Origin: Deltaproteobacteria bacterium
GTDB lineage: Bacteria; UBA10199; 2-02-FULL-44-16
Assembly: GCA_016203825.1 (NCBI GenBank)
Contig: JACQMA010000228.1
Span: forward strand, 1-9,608
DNA length: 9,608 nucleotides
Direction: 5' to 3'
A program made the translations under genes and the position numbers. Positions 1 to 6,004 of the stretch are shown one piece after another; the first letter of the stretch is position 1; every line of letters begins with the position of its first letter. The notes under the pieces are model-generated. The model made no database searches. It was not told the DNA's origin and worked only from the letters and a program-made list of their open reading frames with translations.

Positions 1-456
1 ATACGTCCCCTTCACCACGAGCCACCACACAAAAAGGGCCGAGACGGGAACGATAGCGTATTTTGAAATCCCGAAGATACTCGCTGCCGCCGCGACACCG
101 GCAAATTCCGCCATCGTGTTGGCGAGGTTCGTCACGAACAGCGCACACATGACATAGAAGGTAACCTTCACACCAAACTGTTCTCGAATCAGATCGGACA
201 ATCCTTTTCCGGTCACCGCCCCCATACGAGCATTCATCTCCTGGACGATCACGAGGAGGATGATGATCGGGACGATGACCCAAACAAACGAATACCCATA
301 GTGGGCGCCGGCGATCGAATACGTTGCAATGCCACCGGCATCGTTATCGACATTGGCGGTAATGACCCCCGGTCCCAAAATACTTAAGAAAACGAGGAGG
401 TTTCGCCACCATTTCTTGGTGCCATTCACCGGTATCGTTGTTGTCTCCACGGTCAT
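1..456 (-). CDS. Nramp-like divalent metal cation transporter, N-terminal part (runs off the left edge)
   Basis: The first 152 residues of an integral membrane protein are visible, read on the minus strand from ATG at 456-454 with no stop before the window edge. Residues about 18-50 form a first helix with the Nramp-type pattern GPGVITANVDNDAGGIATYS (residues 28-47). Further hydrophobic segments lie at about 54-72, 98-125 and 131-148. Aligned from the GPG, D39-A40-G41-G42 falls where classical Mn/Fe Nramp proteins have DPGN. The Asp is kept and the Asn metal ligand is Gly. This resembles the divergent Nramp-like group with DDDPSG at this site, whose substrates are mostly untested. The ATG overlaps the stop of the upstream MgtE-N/CBS gene (ATGA, 453-456), and a weak purine-rich GGGGAGAG lies about 11 bases upstream, so translation is probably coupled. 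Nramp superfamily membership is well supported. The ion is inferred, with Mg2+ suggested by the neighbour. Confidence 0.85.
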   Translation of the reverse strand, partial: MTVETTTIPVNGTKKWWRNLLVFLSILGPGVITANVDNDAGGIATYSIAGAHYGYSFVWVIVPIIILLVIVQEMNARMGAVTGKGLSDLIREQFGVKVTFYVMCALFVTNLANTMAEFAGVAAAASIFGISKYAIVPVSALFVWWLVVKGTY

Positions 457-1730
457 AGTGCCGTTTTCTCTCCCCACGTCTCGTGGATCACGCGTGACAA
501 GACGTCATCCATCGTCACAATCCCTTGCAAGACGCGTTTGTTGTCCACCACCGGCATGACAAACGAGTGATACTTTTCAAACGCGTACGCCACATCACGG
601 AAGGAAGACTCAACACGAAGCGTTGGTGGCTTCCTCACCATCGCCTTCGCCAATGGCGTGTCATTCGATTCCAAAAGAAGATTTCGCATCTTGACCATGC
701 CCACTAATTTTTGTTCTTCATCGATCACATAACACGTATGGAGTGTTTCGGCCTTGGCCCCCTTAGCACGGATATGCTCAATCGCCTCCCCCACGGTCAT
801 CTGTGAAGTAAAAATGACAAACTCCTTCGTCATGATTCCACCGGCGGAATCGGAGTGGTGGAGCATGAGCTCTTGCAGTTCGCGTGCCTTGCGTGTCGAG
901 ATGAGTTCCATGATGCGGTTACTGTCACGACGCCCCATCGATTGAAAAAGATCGGTCGCTTCGTCCGCAGGCATGCGCTCAATGAGCTGTGCTGCCGCAC
1001 GAACATCGAGGTCTTCAAAAAGGGCCTTTTGCCACTTCAGGTCCAGCTCCGTAATAATGTCGACTTGCCGTTCCACATCGAGCGTCTTCAAAAGAGCCGC
1101 GCGGTGAAACGGATCCAGCTCCATCAGCATCTCTGAAATATCGGCCGGTGGGATATGCCGCAGCTCCTCCTGCCCAACCGAGAGCTGAATGCGTCCCGAA
1201 GCATCGTGAATGGAGAGGGGTTGAATGTATTTCCACGCGATAAATTGTGTACGCGAGAGATACGAGGCATGCGGCGACGCGAGCCGAACGACACGGTCGA
1301 TCCATCGTTCCCAGCCGAGACGACGCACCAGTCCACGCACACCAACATCGACATGCGCGAGACGAAGGTCCCCGTTGATGGCCAAGAAATGCAGGTCATT
1401 CACCCGCACCAATTTTCGATTGAGCGTATCGACCACTTGTTGGTCGAGAATATTTTGACGAAGGGTTGCGACTCCCAACTCGTGATATTTTTTTACCGGG
1501 GTCAACGACTCCAAGGGTTGCTTCAATTCAAAATGTCCCGCAACGTGATGGAGGTTCGCCCACGGAATGATATAAAAGCGGCGACTCACTCCCGGATGAA
1601 CCGCGACGAGCGATGTGAGCGGCGGATAGAGTTCGTCGAGTTTGGCCATGAAATCGTACGGACGACCCACCCATCGGCCGTGACGATCAACAATGTCGCG
1701 CTTGAGGATTTCGGTTAAAAAAACAAACAT
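453..1730 (-). CDS. Soluble PRC-barrel-like / MgtE N-domain / CBS-pair protein (putative magnesium sensor subunit)
   Basis: This is a 425-residue protein with no membrane segment. Residues about 3-60 and 93-150 look like two PRC-barrel-like modules (for example VVDTLNRKLVRVNDL at 99-113). Residues about 190-290 match the superhelical MgtE intracellular N domain (MELDPFHRAALLKTL, then MPADEATDLFQSM). HHSDSAGGIMTKEF (291-304) is the MgtE-type entry to a CBS pair at about 298-355 and 362-420. In MgtE channels the N and CBS domains bind Mg2+ and close the pore. Here the channel domain is absent, so the protein cannot transport by itself. A GGAGG lies 10 bases before the ATG, inside the end of the phospholipase-like gene. 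That gene's TGA shares one base with this ATG (TGATG), and this gene's TGA overlaps the Nramp start. The likely job, inferred from this coupling, is cation sensing and gating of the Nramp-like transporter. The domain calls are good; the partner and ligand are not shown. Confidence 0.88.
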   Translation of the reverse strand: MFVFLTEILKRDIVDRHGRWVGRPYDFMAKLDELYPPLTSLVAVHPGVSRRFYIIPWANLHHVAGHFELKQPLESLTPVKKYHELGVATLRQNILDQQVVDTLNRKLVRVNDLHFLAINGDLRLAHVDVGVRGLVRRLGWERWIDRVVRLASPHASYLSRTQFIAWKYIQPLSIHDASGRIQLSVGQEELRHIPPADISEMLMELDPFHRAALLKTLDVERQVDIITELDLKWQKALFEDLDVRAAAQLIERMPADEATDLFQSMGRRDSNRIMELISTRKARELQELMLHHSDSAGGIMTKEFVIFTSQMTVGEAIEHIRAKGAKAETLHTCYVIDEEQKLVGMVKMRNLLLESNDTPLAKAMVRKPPTLRVESSFRDVAYAFEKYHSFVMPVVDNKRVLQGIVTMDDVLSRVIHETWGEKTAL

Positions 1731-2644
1731 CAGAGCACATCCTCCACATCCGGCATGACCATCTCCGGCTGATACACACCATGAGCCAAATGTTCGCGCA
1801 CCATCACGACCAGTTTCTCCGCCTGGGTCACGGTCATCACATGCTTGCGAACCATCCCCCGGAGTCGCCGCCGGAGCTTGATGGCATAGTCAAGTCGTTG
1901 AAGGCCCGCGGGGTCCGCCGTCAGGCATTGTGCCGTTTCGGGGTTGGCGAGAAAATCGCGCGCCGACTCCCACGTGAGATCAATATACTGCGCGCGATTC
2001 TCGTCTTCGATCCCCCATCGTGACTTCGAGGCATAAAACCGTAGCACCTCCCGCATCCCACGCATCTTCTGCAAGATCAAGATACTATTAAAAATACGTT
2101 TGTTCGTTCGAAACGAAAAAAGCGTTTTGCGAAGGACTCGTTCCAGCAGTTCATCGAACTCTTCAATCTCGTGACGTGAAATGTTGCCCAAATAGTTCCA
2201 CGCCCGATCGGGGACACCAAGATCGAAACGCATTTCCCAATAGGTATGCGAAAAGAGTCGCGTTGAATAATGCCGCACATACTTGAAGGGGACATAGTAG
2301 TTGTGGGCCACGACATCCATGGCCAAGTGCATCAGGTACCCATAGGACGCTGCCCGTTGGCGATCGCTCTTGGACTCCGCAAGGATGAGATGCCCCATCC
2401 GCCAATTGTGGCAGTGGTAATGATAGCCGGCATATTTTTTCCCCACGATAATATCGGGGCTCGTCGCCCCATAGATAAAATCGGCGGGAAAAGAAGTGAT
2501 GAGCTTGGAAATCGCAGGAAGGACCCCGGAAGGGTCGGCCAGGATACGCATGGCCATATCGATGTGCATCCCTGGTCCCCAGGCGTAGGCAGCATCAGGA
2601 AGGAGGATCATGGAGACAATGACGATCGCGATCAAAAAAATCAT
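1730..2644 (-). CDS. Secreted zinc-dependent phospholipase C-like protein
   Basis: This 304-residue protein starts at ATG 2644-2642, where a signal peptide begins at once (MIFLIAIVIVSMILLP, then AYA). Cleavage after A21 would leave Trp22 as the first mature residue. In Bacillus cereus phospholipase C the N-terminal Trp itself binds zinc. The other zinc ligands of that family have clear counterparts: H27, D64 (TSPD), a His cluster at H75/H77/H79, H106 and D110 (HLAMD), H114, and H133-xxx-E137. The metal site therefore looks complete. The C-terminal half (about 150-304) is helical and basic and I do not recognise it. An in-frame GTG at 2695 would add 17 residues before the signal peptide. ATG 2644 is preferred because it begins the signal peptide and has AAAGAG about 6 bases upstream. 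It is the first gene of the minus-strand operon. The substrate (phospholipid or other phosphodiester) is inferred from the family; many such bacterial proteins are uncharacterised. Confidence 0.83.
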   Translation of the reverse strand: MIFLIAIVIVSMILLPDAAYAWGPGMHIDMAMRILADPSGVLPAISKLITSFPADFIYGATSPDIIVGKKYAGYHYHCHNWRMGHLILAESKSDRQRAASYGYLMHLAMDVVAHNYYVPFKYVRHYSTRLFSHTYWEMRFDLGVPDRAWNYLGNISRHEIEEFDELLERVLRKTLFSFRTNKRIFNSILILQKMRGMREVLRFYASKSRWGIEDENRAQYIDLTWESARDFLANPETAQCLTADPAGLQRLDYAIKLRRRLRGMVRKHVMTVTQAEKLVVMVREHLAHGVYQPEMVMPDVEDVL

Positions 2645-2695
2645 GGCGTTCTCTTTTTTCCACAAGTATGGGGACGGGGACAATGGAATTCGCAC
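2645..2695. promoter_or_regulatory. Divergent intergenic region between phospholipase-like and uracil-DNA glycosylase genes
   Basis: Only 51 bases separate the two divergent start codons, so the promoters of both transcription units must lie here or reach into the opposing genes. It contains a tandem GGGGAC repeat (2670-2681). I found no convincing -35/-10 pair on either strand. Confidence 0.4.
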
Positions 2696-3466
2696 ATGAA
2701 TGAAGAAAAAAAAGACGTGCTCCGGGAAGTCCGGTCACACCTGCGGTACCGGGAGCTCATGGGGACACGAGAGGTGCCTGTGACGGGTAATCTGCAAAAT
2801 AAAGCCGGTGGTGTCATTGCGAGGAGCGAAGCGACGCGGCAATCTCCTCCGACACGTGACACCAGGAGATCGCCACGTCCCTCCGGGACTCGCGATGACA
2901 AACAGGTCGCGCTTGACGAACTCAATACAACCCAAGTCAAGGACTGCACCAAATGCCGCCTCTGTGAGGGACGGACGCAAACGGTCTTCGGGGTGGGCAA
3001 CCCCGATGCCGATCTTATGTTTGTCGGTGAAGGCCCCGGTCGCGACGAGGATGCGAAAGGTGAACCGTTCGTCGGCCGCGCCGGGCAACTCCTCACCAAG
3101 ATCATCGAAGCCATGGGATTCAAACGAAGTGATGTCTACATTGGTAACTGTGTCAAATGCAGGCCTCCCAACAACCGCCAGCCGGCGCCCGACGAGATGG
3201 CGACGTGTCTTCCCTACCTTCGCCGTCAAATCGAGATCATCGAACCCAAGGTCATTGTCTGTCTCGGAGCAACGGCCGTTGCGGGGTTATTGCAAACGGA
3301 TCAAAAAATCAGCCGCATCCGTGGCCAGTGGCAGGAGTGGGATGGCATGAAAGTGATGCCGACCTTTCACCCCGCGTTTTTGCTGCGCAATCCCGAAATG
3401 AAAAAACCCGTCTGGGAAGACATGAAAAAGGTGATGGAGTATTTGAAATCTACGACAGCGTCGTAG
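2696..3466 (+). CDS. Family-4 (Fe-S) uracil-DNA glycosylase carrying an in-frame palindromic repeat
   Basis: This 256-residue enzyme removes uracil from DNA at the start of base excision repair. Four cysteines suited to a 4Fe-4S cluster are present: C84 and C87 (CTKC), C155 (VKCRPPNNR) and C171. Family-4 motifs follow in order: GEGPGRDED (111-119, uracil-binding and catalytic loop), GEPFVGRAG (122-130), the KCRPPNNRQP loop (154-163), and PTFHPAFLLR (222-231) with H225 as the DNA-contacting His. Residues 1-30 (MNEEKKDVLREVR onward) are the usual N-terminal helix. Residues about 39-69 are encoded by a palindromic repeat and look disordered and charged (ARSEATRQS and so on). Without them the length would be about 226, typical of the family. 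ATG 2696 is chosen because upstream in-frame codons run antisense through the phospholipase gene. The Shine-Dalgarno sequence is weak. The gene ends inside a hairpin that it shares with the convergent diguanylate cyclase gene. Confidence 0.93.
   Translation: MNEEKKDVLREVRSHLRYRELMGTREVPVTGNLQNKAGGVIARSEATRQSPPTRDTRRSPRPSGTRDDKQVALDELNTTQVKDCTKCRLCEGRTQTVFGVGNPDADLMFVGEGPGRDEDAKGEPFVGRAGQLLTKIIEAMGFKRSDVYIGNCVKCRPPNNRQPAPDEMATCLPYLRRQIEIIEPKVIVCLGATAVAGLLQTDQKISRIRGQWQEWDGMKVMPTFHPAFLLRNPEMKKPVWEDMKKVMEYLKSTTAS
2812..2900 (+). repeat. Widespread bacterial palindromic repeat (REP/MITE-like) inserted in the coding sequence
   Basis: The 37-base left arm (2812-2848, beginning TGTCATTGCGAGGAGCGAAG) and the right arm (2864-2900, ending CTCGCGATGACA) are inverted copies. 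They match at 29 of 37 positions around a 15-base loop. The sequence belongs to a repeat type scattered through many bacterial genomes, recognisable by its spurious translations ARSEATRQS and SLRGAKRRGN, both of which occur here in different frames. It lies within the uracil-DNA glycosylase gene and is read through without a stop. There is no transposase in it, so it would be a non-autonomous element. No second copy was seen in the window. Confidence 0.85.
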
Positions 3467-3476
3467 CGCTTTTTTT
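3450..3476 (+). terminator. Probable intrinsic terminator formed by the overlapping ends of two convergent genes
   Basis: CTACGAC (3450-3456), AGC loop, GTCGTAG (3460-3466) is a perfect 7-bp stem, followed by CGC and seven T (3470-3476). An alternative smaller stem, AGCG/CGCT (3457-3470), abuts the T-run directly. The T-run is on the plus side, so it should mainly stop the glycosylase transcript. Reading the other way only ATTT follows, so termination of the diguanylate cyclase transcript here is doubtful. The outer ends of the stem are the two stop codons, TAG on each strand. Confidence 0.55.
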
Positions 3477-5024
3477 ACGCTGGCCGCCGAAGATACCGCG
3501 GGCAGCCTCGGGTTCAGCGGCCTCGGCCATCTTGGGTTCGGCATAACACACCACGCGATTGCGCCCCGCTTCTTTCGCACGGTAGAGAGCGATGTCGGCA
3601 TCATCAACCAGATCTTCCACTTCACCCACATCGTCGGGAAACGTCGAAAGACCGGCGGAAATGGTAATCGTGGGTCCCTTGGCGGAACTTTCTTCAAAGC
3701 GGTGGGCCTCGACAAGCTTTCGCACTTTCTCTGCCACCGCGATCGCGCCGTGCTTGTCGGTGTCCGGCAGGAGCAAGACAAATTCCTCACCCCCAAAGCG
3801 AGCGACCGTATCGACTTCACGTAAATTTTTCAGAAAGAGTTTGCCCAAGTGCTTGAGGACTTCATCTCCCTTCAGGTGACCATGCGTGTCGTTATAATTT
3901 TTGAAATGATCAACGTCGATCATGATGACCGAGAGCTCACGACCGAAGCGCACGGCTCGTTTCCATTCCATCTGGAGCATCTGTTGAAAGTGCCGGCGGT
4001 TGTAGACCCCCGTGAGATCGTCTTTGACCGACAACTCGCGCGTCTTCGTGTAGAGGCGTGCATTCGCCACGGCCAATGCGACTTGATGGGCGACGAGTGA
4101 CAACATCTTCACATCGGTTGCGGAAAAAGCACCAACCTCGCTGCGCCCAAAGTTGATGACCCCGAGGACTTCGGCTTTGACCACGAGCGGGAGTGAGAGA
4201 AATGAACGACTGCGGGTCAAACGTTCCCCCTTATAATGAAGGAACCGTTTCTCCCGCGCCGTATCACGGATGTACACCTTGCGTCCCGATTCGGCGACGA
4301 GCCCCGAAATACCCTCTCCCTTGCGAAAGCGCGCCTTGAGCACGGTGGCGTCATCGGTAAAACCACTGGCTGCACGCACCATCAGCTCTTCTTTCTGCTC
4401 GTCGAACATCATGATCGCGAATTCTTCGATCTTGAGATAGCGCCGCAGCGTCGCCGTAATATTGGAATAGAGTTGATCGAGATCGACCATCGCGTTGACC
4501 GATTGCCCGATGTCGTACAGGAGCGAGAAGTCCTTCACGAGCTGCTCGAGGCGACGATTAGTCTGCGCAATGATCGTCGTTTTTTCTTCGAGATTTTTTT
4601 GGTAGTCGAGTTCTTGCTGTGCCGCAAGCAAGTCATGTTCCGCTTGCATCTTGTGAGCGGAAAGATCGGTCAGGTGAGCAAGCATATCGTTAAAACTTTC
4701 TGCCAAATCTCCAAATGTCTCGTCAGAAAGTTCCGGCGCGCGACTCAAGACATCACCGCGCCGTGCTCGCTCCATGGCCCTTTGAAGTTTCGCCGCCGGT
4801 CGATCGAAGAGGAAATGAGAGGAGAACAACGCGGCAAACATCGTTCCTCCAAGTTCGATCAGCCCGTACCACCCTTGCCACGACAGCCCGAGAAAGCTCG
4901 CTTGCAGATCGAAGGGGGAGCGGTACTCGATGACGACGCCGATCGACCACAGGACAAGATAGGTCGCCCCCGTGACACCGAGAACCTTGACCGGAATGGA
5001 GAGCTTGAGTAGCTTCATGGGCAT
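3450..5024 (-). CDS. Membrane diguanylate cyclase with GAF and GGDEF domains
   Basis: This 524-residue protein makes cyclic di-GMP from two GTP at the inner membrane. Two hydrophobic helices (about 11-33 and 50-72) enclose only a short outer loop of about 17 residues, so there is no room for a periplasmic sensor domain. A HAMP-like linker (about 75-122) and a coiled coil (about 123-165) lead to a GAF domain (about 170-325, KGEGISGLVAESG at 235-247), the probable cytosolic sensor. The GGDEF domain begins at DDLTGVYNRRHF (335-346). The active site GGEEF is at 411-415. R402-E-V-D405 lies five residues before it and is the RxxD product-inhibition site, so the enzyme should be active and feedback inhibited. 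The C-terminal 25 residues are Ala/Glu- and Lys-rich and probably disordered. ATG 5024 has AAGGGT upstream; ATG 5018 is an equally possible start two residues later. It is transcribed alone, divergent from the SpoIID-like operon. Confidence 0.93.
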   Translation of the reverse strand: MPMKLLKLSIPVKVLGVTGATYLVLWSIGVVIEYRSPFDLQASFLGLSWQGWYGLIELGGTMFAALFSSHFLFDRPAAKLQRAMERARRGDVLSRAPELSDETFGDLAESFNDMLAHLTDLSAHKMQAEHDLLAAQQELDYQKNLEEKTTIIAQTNRRLEQLVKDFSLLYDIGQSVNAMVDLDQLYSNITATLRRYLKIEEFAIMMFDEQKEELMVRAASGFTDDATVLKARFRKGEGISGLVAESGRKVYIRDTAREKRFLHYKGERLTRSRSFLSLPLVVKAEVLGVINFGRSEVGAFSATDVKMLSLVAHQVALAVANARLYTKTRELSVKDDLTGVYNRRHFQQMLQMEWKRAVRFGRELSVIMIDVDHFKNYNDTHGHLKGDEVLKHLGKLFLKNLREVDTVARFGGEEFVLLLPDTDKHGAIAVAEKVRKLVEAHRFEESSAKGPTITISAGLSTFPDDVGEVEDLVDDADIALYRAKEAGRNRVVCYAEPKMAEAAEPEAARGIFGGQRKKSATTLS

Positions 5025-5107
5025 CCGTTACCCTTATCGGCGGACCGAGGGAATTGTTGCTAACTCTTTATCAGAAATTCAACTCCCCTCCACCCGGCTA
5101 ACCCCTT
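5025..5107. promoter_or_regulatory. Divergent intergenic region upstream of the diguanylate cyclase and the SpoIID-queA-tgt-sec operon
   Basis: These 83 bases separate divergent starts and should carry the promoters of both units. On the minus strand TTGAAT and AACAAT with an 18-base spacer is a weak candidate. On the plus strand no clear pair is visible. No strong hairpin or riboswitch-like fold was recognised. Confidence 0.35.
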
Positions 5108-6004
5108 ATGATGAAAAGGTTTTTTGCCATTGCGATTCTGGTCAGCCTCTTCCCCTCCCCAAAAACACTTTTGGCGAGCGAACCAACCCTTCGCGTTCTC
5201 GTCACCGACGGCAATAAAAACGTCGTCGAAGAATTGCCCCTCGAAGACTATCTTGCCGGTGTCGTGAAACACGAAATGTCTCCCACGTGGCCCGCCGAGA
5301 GTCTCAAAGCCCAGACCATTGCTGCGCGCACCTACGCCCTCACGATGAAAGAACGAAATCGCACTGCGAAAACAGGACGCACGTACGATGTCACATCGAC
5401 GATGTTCGACCAAGTGTATCAAAAAACATCGCAGGGCAAGAGCACGGTCACGACCGCGGTCGCAGCGACGCGAGGTCTTATCCTCAAGCGCGATGGGCGT
5501 ACCTTTCTCACGTACTACCACAGTTGCTGCGGCGGTGAGACGGAATACGCCGCCAATGTGTGGCCCGGAAGTGTGCCCACCCGCATTGCGATGGATCCGT
5601 ATTGTGCGAGGAGCCCCAAACTCACCTGGGAATACCGTCTTCCCACCAAGCAATTCATGGCGACGCTCAACGCCCAAGGGACGCATGTACAAAACATTGC
5701 CTCGCTTGCCACCACGACCCTTCCCCATTCACGCCGCGTCGACATGCTGCTCATCGATGACGGTGAAGGAATGAAGATGGTGCGCGCCACTGACCTTCGT
5801 CGCATTTTTGGCTATGCGAATCTCAAAAGCACATGGTTTAATGTCGGCCTTGAAAGAAATGAAGTCGTCTTTGCCGGGCGCGGGTACGGTCACGGCGTGG
5901 GATTGTGCCAGTGGGGGGCGAAGGGGATGGCGGAAGCAGGAAAAATGTATCAGGACATTTTGAAGTTTTATTATCCGGATGCAGAGATTGCCAGTGCTTA
6001 CTAA
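5108..6004 (+). CDS. SpoIID/LytB-domain peptidoglycan lytic transglycosylase-like protein
   Basis: This 298-residue exported protein has an N-terminal signal peptide (MMKRFFAIAILVSLF, likely cleaved near A23). The SpoIID domain follows: LEDYLAGVVKHEMSPTWPAE (45-64) carries E56 at the catalytic Glu position, then SLKAQTIAARTYAL (65-78). YYHSCCGGETEYAANVWPG (136-154) and DPYC (163-166) supply the His and Cys residues typical of the zinc site. GRGYGHGVGLCQWGAKGMA (257-275) and the ILKFYYPD ending are hallmarks of the family. SpoIID cleaves glycan strands stripped of stem peptides. Outside spore formers, homologues act in general wall turnover or division, which is the likely role here. Nothing else in the window relates to sporulation. 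The start ATG has no good Shine-Dalgarno sequence, and ATG 5111 is an alternative. It is the first gene of the plus-strand operon, and its end overlaps queA. Confidence 0.9.
   Translation: MMKRFFAIAILVSLFPSPKTLLASEPTLRVLVTDGNKNVVEELPLEDYLAGVVKHEMSPTWPAESLKAQTIAARTYALTMKERNRTAKTGRTYDVTSTMFDQVYQKTSQGKSTVTTAVAATRGLILKRDGRTFLTYYHSCCGGETEYAANVWPGSVPTRIAMDPYCARSPKLTWEYRLPTKQFMATLNAQGTHVQNIASLATTTLPHSRRVDMLLIDDGEGMKMVRATDLRRIFGYANLKSTWFNVGLERNEVVFAGRGYGHGVGLCQWGAKGMAEAGKMYQDILKFYYPDAEIASAY

Noticed and set aside
1155..1718. 187-residue open frame opposite the MgtE-N/CBS gene
   Set aside because: Antisense shadow of a well-supported gene, with low-complexity, His/Arg-rich translation.
2670..2681. 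Tandem GGGGAC repeat as an operator or transposon end
   Set aside because: Only two 6-base units, with no inverted partner seen nearby; a similar G-rich run inside tgt is explained by coding.
2270..2695. Long open N-terminal extension of the uracil-DNA glycosylase frame
   Set aside because: It runs antisense through the phospholipase-like gene and resembles no protein family; the family-like N-terminus begins at 2696.
2645..2695. GTG at 2695 as start of the phospholipase-like gene
   Set aside because: It would put 17 non-hydrophobic residues before a good signal peptide that starts at ATG 2644.
4236..5012. 258-residue open frame on the plus strand opposite the diguanylate cyclase gene
   Set aside because: It is the antisense shadow of the HAMP/GAF coding region, with no ribosome binding site or recognisable domain.
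5451..5462. Perfect 12-base palindrome CGACCGCGGTCG
   Set aside because: It lies inside well-conserved SpoIID coding sequence and has no T-run or second copy; probably chance in GC-rich codons.
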